Positions 1 to 5,551 of a DNA stretch of 23,330 nucleotides are shown in pieces; within the stretch, counting starts at the first letter, position 1; each line of letters starts with the position of its first letter. A model generated the notes under the pieces. It did not search any database. It was not told the origin of the DNA and saw only the letters and a program-made list of their open reading frames with translations. Source of the stretch: JALZHR01 sp036389695 (GTDB taxonomy: Bacteria > Acidobacteriota > Blastocatellia > Pyrinomonadales > Pyrinomonadaceae); contig DASVWG010000281.1 of NCBI GenBank assembly GCA_036389695.1, forward strand, positions 1 to 23,330. Reading direction: 5' to 3'. The position numbers were made by a program, and so were the translations under genes.

Positions 1-96
1 TAGAAGATTTCACCCGCGTCTGTCAAATGAATTCCGGCTCTGGCTCGTCGCCGTCGAATCAGCGACAACTTGCCGGATGAAGTGGTAAAATGTTCT

Positions 97-120
97 TATA
101 ATCTCTTCAAGGTTTTGAAG
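97..120 (+). promoter_or_regulatory. Candidate lipA promoter -10 box and leader hairpin
   Basis: A perfect TATAAT lies at 97-102. No good -35 box is present at 17 bp; the nearest TTGCCG (70-75) is too far away at 21 bp. Directly downstream is a 6-bp hairpin, CTTCAA (105-110), loop GGTT, TTGAAG (115-120), which ends 10 bases before the lipA ATG. The only purine-rich ribosome-binding-like stretch (GAAG, 117-120) is inside the 3' arm of the hairpin, so folding could limit initiation. The promoter and the regulatory idea are both inference. Confidence 0.35.
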
Positions 121-130
121 CGAAAAGTTT

Positions 131-1066
131 ATGATTGAAGAAAAAGTTTTAATCCAGAGATTTGTCAAAAAGAAAAAAGAGCGCCTGCCGAAGCCTGATT
201 GGCTGCGTATTAAGCTCGGCGACCCGACCAATCAAAACGCGGTTTTGAAATTGATTGAAGGCTTAAACCTGCACACGGTTTGCCAGGAAGCGCGCTGCCC
301 GAACATTTTCGAATGCTGGACAGACCGCACGGCGACGTTTATGCTCGGCGGCGACACCTGCACGCGGCATTGCGGTTTTTGCGCCGTCAATAAAGGCAAA
401 CCGATGGATTTAGACCCGCTCGAGCCGACGCACGTCGCCGAAGCCGTCGCGCATTTGAATCTCGCTCACGCCGTCATCACCTCGGTCAATCGCGACGATT
501 TGCCGGACGGCGGCGCGGCGCATTGGGCGGAGACGATTCTGAAAGTCCGCGAGCTGAACCCGACCTGCAAAGTCGAAGTTCTGATTCCCGATTTCAACGG
601 CGACGAAGCTGCGCTGAACACGGTTTTGCAGGCGCGTCCCGACGTTTTAAATCACAACACGGAAACCATCGCGCGCCTTTATCGCCGCGTCCGCCCCGAC
701 GCGAAATACGCGCAGACTTTGGAACTGCTGGAACGCTCGGCGCATTTCCGCGATACGCAGTTTCCGCAGATGAAAACGAAAAGCGGAATCATGGTCGGGC
801 TTGGCGAAACGTTCGAAGAAGTCGTCGAGCTGATGAAGGATTTACGCTCGGTTTCCTGCGACATTATGACCATCGGGCAATATCTCCAGCCTTACGAGCG
901 TCGTCTGCCGGTCGAAAGATACGTCACGCCCGAAGAATTTGCCGAATGGAAACGAATCGGCGAAGCGATGGGTTTTAAACACATCGAATCCTCGCCTTTA
1001 ACCAGAAGCTCTTATCACGCCCGTCAGCAAACCGAATCGGGCAACGCTGTATCGATTGCTGTCTAA
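131..1066 (+). CDS. lipA: Lipoyl synthase (radical SAM)
   Basis: Lipoyl synthase inserts two sulfurs at C6 and C8 of an octanoyl chain bound to lipoyl-domain proteins (E2 subunits, GcvH) in the cytoplasm. All signature residues are visible. The auxiliary [4Fe-4S] cysteines are C51, C56 and C62 (CQEARCPNIFECW). The radical-SAM CxxxCxxC cysteines are C77, C81 and C84 (CTRHCGFC). The conserved C-terminal RSSY, whose serine ligates the auxiliary cluster, is at residues 292-295. The length of 311 aa is normal for the family. The N-terminus is short and basic, and RLPKPDWLR at 18-26 is where family similarity usually begins, so the ATG at 131 is reasonable although its ribosome site is weak. No lipB or 2-oxoacid dehydrogenase gene is visible beside it. 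The gene ends at a hairpin terminator and appears monocistronic. Confidence 0.97.
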   Translation: MIEEKVLIQRFVKKKKERLPKPDWLRIKLGDPTNQNAVLKLIEGLNLHTVCQEARCPNIFECWTDRTATFMLGGDTCTRHCGFCAVNKGKPMDLDPLEPTHVAEAVAHLNLAHAVITSVNRDDLPDGGAAHWAETILKVRELNPTCKVEVLIPDFNGDEAALNTVLQARPDVLNHNTETIARLYRRVRPDAKYAQTLELLERSAHFRDTQFPQMKTKSGIMVGLGETFEEVVELMKDLRSVSCDIMTIGQYLQPYERRLPVERYVTPEEFAEWKRIGEAMGFKHIESSPLTRSSYHARQQTESGNAVSIAV

Positions 1067-1096
1067 AACCTCATTATCAAAAATCATTTAATATTT

Positions 1097-1125
1097 CGGC
1101 TGAATCGAAAGGTTCAGCCGATTTT
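1097..1125 (+). terminator. Rho-independent terminator of lipA
   Basis: An 8-bp perfect stem, CGGCTGAA (1097-1104) with TTCAGCCG (1113-1120), encloses an 8-base loop and is followed by ATTTTC. It begins 30 bases after the lipA stop codon. Confidence 0.75.
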
Positions 1126-1172
1126 CTTGATAAAAACAGAATTTCGGCTTATTATCAACGGCATCGGCGTTA

Positions 1173-1254
1173 ATTAGTTAAGCCAGATGCTTTAGCCCAA
1201 CTAATGGCACACCTCGTAGGATTGTAAAAACAACTCACTATTTCGTTGTGCCAT
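1173..1254 (+). promoter_or_regulatory. Structured leader with two consecutive hairpins
   Basis: Two inverted repeats follow each other upstream of the gene at 1279. ATTAGTT (1173-1179) pairs with AACTAAT (1199-1205). ATGGCACA (1204-1211) pairs with TGTGCCAT (1247-1254). They share bases 1204-1205, so the two stems compete at their junction. The second stem ends 11 bases before the ribosome site AAAGGAGA (1266-1273). This could be a transcript leader with regulatory folding, or operator-like DNA. It matches no riboswitch class that I recognise. Confidence 0.4.
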
Positions 1255-1278
1255 CAGGTCATATAAAAGGAGAATCTG

Positions 1279-2052
1279 ATGCAGAGCAAACAGGCTATAG
1301 GTTTCAGAACGAAAGTAACGGAAGAGGATTGGGACGAGGCATTAAGCGCATGGAGGTGTCCCGCACTCAAAATTCCGGGAGCCGAGATTGAATCTATTTT
1401 TGTTTCCGGCAATAGCATAGACAGTTCATGGTATAAAGTGATTCATGAGCAGGATATCGTTCGCTGGGTACGTTCCGGAAAGCATCCGCCGGAAGCTACT
1501 TTCTTAATCAAGTTAACCGAGGAATTATCGACGAAAGAGTTAACTTTGAAGTGGAAACAGCTTGCCGTTATTCTTCCTTTTATCACTTCCGTCTTGGTCG
1601 CGCTGCTTACCGGAATTATTTCATATGCTCTGAAAGCTAGTCCGGACCCGGTAATTATAACTTCGGCTTGCACCGAGGAATTAAAGATTATCGCGCCGAC
1701 TGATAACGCTACTGTCTCGAGACCGGTCACAGTTCAGTGGAAACATAAGGATTTAGCGTCGGGAGAAAAGGTTTATATAATGGTCTATCCGACAGATATC
1801 GGAAGGTATTACCCTCAACCGAAAGCCGCCGCCGAGCAGCCTGATAATACCTGGAGTAGTGAAACTTCCATCGGCAATGAATCGGATGTGGGAAGAATAT
1901 TTTTTATCCATGCCGTAATCGCCAATAAAGACGCTCAAAATGAGTTAAATACGTATATTAATCGTTTTAAGGAGACCGACGATTCTCCGGGACTGATAGA
2001 ATTACCGAAAGGCGCGCGAGTATGCTCCTCCGTCCGCGTCAAAAGAAAATAA
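1279..2052 (+). CDS. Single-pass membrane protein with C-terminal Ig-like domain
   Basis: I do not recognise the family. The start is supported by AAAGGAGA ending 5 bases upstream. Residues 1-90 are a soluble, charged N-terminal domain. Residues about 93-118 form one strong transmembrane helix (LAVILPFITSVLVALL). After it comes a beta-rich domain with phrases such as IIAPTDNATVSRPVTVQW, typical of Ig/fibronectin-like modules that follow a membrane anchor. The net layout is probably cytoplasmic N-terminus, helix, external beta domain. Codon use is visibly more AT-rich than in flanking genes, with frequent ATA, TTA and AGT, which suggests horizontal acquisition. It stands alone between a structured leader and a structured 3' region. 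A sensor or accessory role in a conflict system is possible but only a guess. Confidence 0.82.
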   Translation: MQSKQAIGFRTKVTEEDWDEALSAWRCPALKIPGAEIESIFVSGNSIDSSWYKVIHEQDIVRWVRSGKHPPEATFLIKLTEELSTKELTLKWKQLAVILPFITSVLVALLTGIISYALKASPDPVIITSACTEELKIIAPTDNATVSRPVTVQWKHKDLASGEKVYIMVYPTDIGRYYPQPKAAAEQPDNTWSSETSIGNESDVGRIFFIHAVIANKDAQNELNTYINRFKETDDSPGLIELPKGARVCSSVRVKRK

Positions 2053-2099
2053 ACTCTGAACCGGCGACGCGCTCAGCCTGATTTGTCTCTTACTCCAGC

Positions 2100-2147
2100 C
2101 CATCGCCGGATGCCGGTATCTTCCGGCAGGTTAACCCGGGGCGACGG
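2100..2147 (+). terminator. Two-stem structured 3' element
   Basis: An outer stem CCATCGCC (2100-2107) pairs with GGCGACGG (2140-2147) with one A-C mismatch. It encloses a perfect hairpin TGCCGG (2111-2116), loop TATCTT, CCGGCA (2123-2128). It lies about 50 bases after the stop codon of the gene at 1279. There is no T-tract, so intrinsic termination is uncertain; mRNA 3' end stabilisation or a small structured RNA are alternatives. Confidence 0.35.
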
Positions 2148-2171
2148 ATAACGAGCATCTCAAAAAAATTC

Positions 2172-2201
2172 TTTACAACAAAATAAAAATCGGTGTAAAT
2201 T
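2172..2201 (+). promoter_or_regulatory. Candidate promoter for the gene at 2225
   Basis: TTTACA (2172-2177) and TAAATT (2196-2201) are separated by 18 bases in very AT-rich DNA, placing a start site near 2208 and leaving a short leader before the ATG at 2225. This is a motif match only. Confidence 0.3.
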
Positions 2202-2224
2202 ACCCGTAAAAATTGTGAATTTTT

Positions 2225-2590
2225 ATGGCTGTCTCAAAAAGAAAAAAAAGGGGCTTCTCGCTAAGGAGAAGGAAAATCCGCGACGATTTTTTCGAGCTGT
2301 TTGACAGATGTCAGGCGGCTCACGAAGGGACAGACTTTAAGGAAAAAATTAAGACCAAAAGAGAATTTTACGAATACACGCGCAAACATCGGAGAATTTT
2401 GCATATTTCCGACGAGCAGATAAACGCTTTGAAAGCCAGCCTCATCGCTCTGGAAAAAAGCGATGCGGAAGTTGACCGCGCCGAAGCCAATCTCGCCAAA
2501 GCAAAACGCGCTGCCGAAAAGTCGAGACAAGCCTATTATGACGCATTGCTCGAAGAGCCGCCGACCGGCAAAAAACGCATTAATCATTAA
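2225..2590 (+). CDS. Small basic helical protein, unknown function
   Basis: The 121-aa product is unrecognised. Its N-terminus is strongly basic (RKKRGFSLRRRKIR), followed by a long alpha-helical, charge-patterned body. Residues about 65-105 have an Ala/Glu/Lys/Arg composition typical of a coiled coil. It has no signal peptide or membrane segment, so it is probably cytoplasmic and could bind nucleic acid through the basic head. The ATG has no clear Shine-Dalgarno sequence; the upstream bases are T-rich. The next gene starts 19 bases after its stop, so the two are probably co-transcribed. Confidence 0.65.
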   Translation: MAVSKRKKRGFSLRRRKIRDDFFELFDRCQAAHEGTDFKEKIKTKREFYEYTRKHRRILHISDEQINALKASLIALEKSDAEVDRAEANLAKAKRAAEKSRQAYYDALLEEPPTGKKRINH

Positions 2591-2609
2591 TGCAAAAACG
2601 GAAAATTTT

Positions 2610-2951
2610 ATGTCGGACAGCAAAGAGACGAAAAAAATCGTGGCGGATTTGGAAAGAGCTTATAACGAAATGGTTGATTCTTTCTCGCTCAAAGAATTAA
2701 TCTCGCATCGGCGCGCCGAAATTAAAGTTTTGAAAACAGAACGAATTCATAACCCGTCAAAAGCATTTTCCGCCGAAAAAATTGCCGCGCTCGAAAAAGC
2801 GGTCGGGAAATTTGAAGTCGTTTACCGCACCGAAAAAGCCGGAAAAATGCCGCTTTTGCGGCGCGAAGCCGGACGCCTGAGAAAATTATTTGACGAAGAC
2901 GACGCTCAAACGCTCAACGATTTTCGCATTGAACATAAATTGTCTCACTAA
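2610..2951 (+). CDS. Small charged helical protein, unknown function
   Basis: This 113-aa protein is probably entirely alpha-helical (KETKKIVADLERAYNEMV, KIAALEKAVGKFEVVY), rich in Lys, Glu and Arg, with no export signal. The open frame extends upstream to 2463, but that extension overlaps the preceding gene. The ATG at 2610, 19 bases after the preceding stop, gives a normal compact operon. Size, charge and helical character resemble its neighbour at 2225, so the two may interact or be diverged relatives; sequence identity between them is not obvious by eye. Confidence 0.6.
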   Translation: MSDSKETKKIVADLERAYNEMVDSFSLKELISHRRAEIKVLKTERIHNPSKAFSAEKIAALEKAVGKFEVVYRTEKAGKMPLLRREAGRLRKLFDEDDAQTLNDFRIEHKLSH

Positions 2952-2963
2952 ATTTAATGCGAC

Positions 2964-2975
2964 ACCCGCGCGGGT
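2964..2975. repeat. Perfect 12-bp palindrome ACCCGCGCGGGT
   Basis: A self-complementary GC-rich 12-mer 13 bases after the stop codon of the gene at 2610. A smaller stem, CGCGA (3001-3005) with TCGCG (3013-3017), follows. They may mark the 3' end of the two-gene unit or be a protein-binding site; no T-tract follows. Confidence 0.4.
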
Positions 2976-3091
2976 AAACCGAAAACGGCGATGAAGCAAC
3001 CGCGAAAAAGGCTCGCGCATCAATTTAGTTGACTAATCTTTCAATTCGCGCAGCATGGGCAAAGAATTCGGGCGTAGTTGGAAACAACAGA

Positions 3092-3781
3092 ATGAAATCA
3101 AAGCTTTTAAAATTTTTTGTTGTCGGCGCATTTCTGGCTTTCGCGGCGTGCGTCTTTTTTATTTCCGGCGACAATAAAATCAAAGCGCAGGACAAGGAAG
3201 CGGCGCAGAAAAAAGTGGAGATTCTGGAAAAAGTCGCGGGTTATAAAACGTGGAAGCAGGTTGTCAAACCCGTCGATGAAAAGCCCGCGCAGGTTTTTAT
3301 CGGCGGCGATTTTCCAGGTTACGGCTGAAGTACCGCACCTTTTTCCCCGCCCGGTTCGAGCGGTCAGTTAGACGTAAAAACTTCCAGCGGCACGACGCGC
3401 ATCGTTGTGCCGAGCGGGCAATTGCCGCCGCCGAAAGAAAGACCGCAGAAAAATCCGCACGAAAAAGGCATTCAAACCTTCGCGCGGGTTTTCGCCAATG
3501 AGACGGCTTTGCGGGAGATTAACAAGGACGCGCCGCAGTTTCCAGCCGGCTCGATTATCGTCCGCGAAAAGCTTCTGCGCGAAACCGACCAAAAGCCCGA
3601 GCTGGTGACGGTGATGATAAAGCGCGAAAAAGGCTTTAGCCCGAAGTCGGGCGATTGGGAATTTTTCGTTTTGGAAGGCACGCTCGAAAAGGTGGAAAAA
3701 CGCGAAACCGTCGGCAGCTGCGCCAAATGCCACACGCAAGCCGGGAAAACCGATTGGGTTTTTAAAACGTATCTGAAATAA
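3092..3781 (+). pseudogene. Secreted cytochrome P460 family protein interrupted by in-frame TGA
   Basis: One reading frame runs from the ATG at 3092 to TAA at 3781 with a single TGA (3326-3328, codon 79). Both halves belong together. The first has an N-terminal hydrophobic signal or anchor (about residues 6-26) and the beginning of the mature domain (WKQVVKP). The second has the P460-type core (FPAGSIIVREK, GDWEFFVLEG) and the c-type heme motif CAKCH (residues 210-214) followed by KTDWVFKTYL. P460 cytochromes are periplasmic c-type hemoproteins; some oxidise hydroxylamine, but the physiological substrate here is unknown. No ribosome site precedes the only later start (GTG 3407), so independent translation of the second half is unlikely. 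The gene is either recently inactivated, misread by sequencing, or recoded at UGA. The protein after the stop shows no decay, which favours a recent event. Confidence 0.75.
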
Positions 3782-3796
3782 TGGAAAGTGAATGAT

Positions 3797-3863
3797 GAAT
3801 AGTAAATAGTGAATAGTGAAAAACGAAAAACTCCTGATTTCTCATTATTTACTATTCACTATT
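3797..3863. repeat. Inverted heptamer array, GAATAGT type
   Basis: Three tandem 7-mers (GAATAGT, AAATAGT, GAATAGT; 3797-3817) face the complementary series ATTATTT, ACTATTC, ACTATT (3844-3863) across a 26-base loop. The arms can pair over about 20 bases with few mismatches. The array starts 16 bases after the P460 stop codon and ends 45 bases before the next start. It belongs to the same architectural class as several other gaps in this window. Confidence 0.8.
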
Positions 3864-3908
3864 GGCTTTCTTAGCCTCTGTGGTGAAAATTTCTTGAAAG
3901 GAAAAGTT

Positions 3909-5084
3909 ATGAAAGTTTTTGTCAAAAGCGCTTTGTGTTTATTAATTTTGTCGGGTCTTTTCGCGGCTCAGAGTCTTGCCTGCACGACGTTTTGTTTGAA
4001 GCGGAACGGCGAAGTTTTGTTCGGCAAAAACTACGACTGGATGATCGGCGACGGGCTGATTTTCGTCAACCGGCGCGGCGTGGCGAAAACGGCGATGTCG
4101 GGCGCAAACTCCGCGCGTTGGAATTCGCGTTACGGCAGCGTGACTTTTAATCAATACGGGCGCGAAAATCCTTCGGGCGGAATGAACGAAGCCGGTCTGG
4201 TCGTCGAATTGATGTGGCTCGACGACACGACTTATCCGGCGGCGGACGCGCGACCGACCGTCGATACGCTCGAATGGATTCAGTATCAGCTCGACAATTT
4301 CGGAAGCGTCGATGAAGTCATCAAGGCAAACGAAAACGTGCGAATTTCGTCGCCTGTTAAATTGCACTATCTGGTCAATGACCGCAATGGAAACTCGGCG
4401 AGCATCGAATTTTTAAACGGCAAGCTCGTCGCGCACACGGGCGATAAAATGCCCGTTTCGGCGCTGGCAAACGACACCTACGACAAATCCTGGGCGTATG
4501 CGAAATCAATCGAGGCTTTCGGCGGCGCGCAGAAAACGCCGCAGAGCGCCAGCTCGCTCGACCGCTTCGCGCGCGCGGCTTTGAAGGTGAAGGAATTTGA
4601 AAAAGAAGCGGCGAAAAATCCGGTCGAATACGCTTTCGCCGTGCTCGATAACGTCGCGCAAAAGGGTTTTACGCAGTGGAGCATCGTTTACGACCAGAAA
4701 GCCGCCAAAATTTATTTTCGCACGCTGGCGAGCCGCGAGATTAAAAGCATCGACACGAAAGCGTTCGATTATTCCTGCGGCAGCACCGTCAAGATTCTGG
4801 ATATTAATACAAACAAGACCGGCGACGTGACCGGTTCTTTCGCCGATTACACGCCGAAAGCCAATCGCGACCTGATTGAGCGCTCGTTTAACGGAACCGA
4901 GTTTTTGCGCCTGATTCCCGCCGCCTCGCGCGATGAATTTGCCCGCTTCGGCGAAGGCTTCACCTGCGCCAGCGGAACCGCCGTCAAAAAGCCGAGCCGC
5001 GAAACGCAGGCGCAAATCGAGCCTCTGTATATCGTCTTTCCGCTTTATTACGCTTTCGTTAAAGCTCAATCTTTATTTGAATAA
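3909..5084 (+). CDS. Exported Ntn hydrolase, choloylglycine / penicillin V acylase family (C59-like)
   Basis: This family cleaves linear amide bonds (bile salts, penicillin V, acyl-homoserine lactones in different members). The N-terminal nucleophile cysteine is exposed by processing. The ATG at 3909 is preceded by GAAAGGAAAA and begins a clear signal peptide (residues 1-24, FVKSALCLLILSGLFAAQSLA), so removal of the signal leaves Cys25 at the N-terminus (ACTTFC). Downstream motifs fit: GKNYDW at 39-44 with the conserved Asp43, and GMNEAGL at 91-97. The 391-aa length is typical for exported members. The open frame reaches back to 3816, but that stretch is the heptamer array and is not coding. 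The substrate cannot be told from sequence; in a free-living bacterium, N-acyl amides or acyl-homoserine lactones are more likely than bile salts (inference). Confidence 0.9.
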   Translation: MKVFVKSALCLLILSGLFAAQSLACTTFCLKRNGEVLFGKNYDWMIGDGLIFVNRRGVAKTAMSGANSARWNSRYGSVTFNQYGRENPSGGMNEAGLVVELMWLDDTTYPAADARPTVDTLEWIQYQLDNFGSVDEVIKANENVRISSPVKLHYLVNDRNGNSASIEFLNGKLVAHTGDKMPVSALANDTYDKSWAYAKSIEAFGGAQKTPQSASSLDRFARAALKVKEFEKEAAKNPVEYAFAVLDNVAQKGFTQWSIVYDQKAAKIYFRTLASREIKSIDTKAFDYSCGSTVKILDINTNKTGDVTGSFADYTPKANRDLIERSFNGTEFLRLIPAASRDEFARFGEGFTCASGTAVKKPSRETQAQIEPLYIVFPLYYAFVKAQSLFE

Positions 5085-5204
5085 AAGGCAGAAACGCGAC
5101 AGTGATGGAGCGTGTTTCCTTGGCGCATAGAGAATGCTGATTGAAACTCTCATTTTCTTCGGCTAACGAAAGACACGCTCCATTACTGTCGCGTTTCTGC
5201 CTTT
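5084..5204. repeat. Long inverted repeat with 32-base arms
   Basis: The left arm (5084-5115) and right arm (5173-5204) are reverse complements with one mismatch, separated by 57 bases. Each arm carries the unit AGGCAGAAACGCGAC, seven variable bases, then GAGCGTGT. The left arm starts on the last base of the preceding stop codon. A third, solitary copy of the same unit is at 22912-22943, so this is a dispersed repeat present once as an inverted pair. There is no transposase, no terminal duplication, and the loop codes for nothing recognisable. Confidence 0.85.
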
Positions 5205-5320
5205 CTTGGCTCAAACTGAAAATTCGCTGTTTCACTTTCTGCACCTTACAAATAACTTTTCTGATTTGCGTTTTGTTTGGCTTGCACTTTCGCGTCTGCC
5301 TGAAGGAAAATCAATCGGTA

Positions 5321-5545
5321 ATGACAAATGAAGTTTTAGAACAATTCGGCAAGCGCGTCCAGCGCTGCTACGGCTGCTTTATCGCGTATCATTTAAAAGA
5401 TATGTATCTCGGCGAAGACGTGACTTTTTTTTGCGAGCACTGCAAAGACGAGACAATGTTTCACTTTGACGAATTTTCAAAAATGCTCGACATTTCAAAA
5501 CTGAAAGAAGTCGCGGACGCGGAAGAAGAACATCACCATCACTAA
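5321..5545 (+). CDS. Small zinc-ribbon-like protein with two CxxC motifs and a His tail
   Basis: The 74-aa product has CYGC (C16, C19) and CEHC (C38, C41), spaced as in a treble-clef or zinc-ribbon site. The C-terminus is acidic and ends in four consecutive histidines, which could add metal affinity. It has no signal peptide. The ATG at 5321 follows a purine-rich stretch (GAAGGAAAA, 5302-5310). The frame is open further upstream (to 5141), but that part covers the inverted repeat and reads as hydrophobic nonsense. The stop is 6 bases before the next ATG, so co-expression with the FHA protein is likely. The specific function is unknown. Confidence 0.75.
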   Translation: MTNEVLEQFGKRVQRCYGCFIAYHLKDMYLGEDVTFFCEHCKDETMFHFDEFSKMLDISKLKEVADAEEEHHHH

Positions 5546-5551
5546 TTTTCA

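Noticed and set aside
1..88. Two plus-strand frames open at the left edge, ending at about 80 and 88
   Set aside because: Neither short tail resembles a protein I know, so no gene end is claimed.
3816..3908. Extended N-terminus of the Ntn hydrolase
   Set aside because: It would translate the heptamer array and hide the signal peptide; the ATG at 3909 has a ribosome site.
4506..5069. 187-aa minus-strand open frame within the Ntn hydrolase
   Set aside because: Shadow of the plus-strand gene; no ribosome site, no family pattern.
5084..5204. Inverted repeat as a transposon or IS end pair
   Set aside because: The 57 bases between arms encode nothing and no transposase or target duplication is seen.
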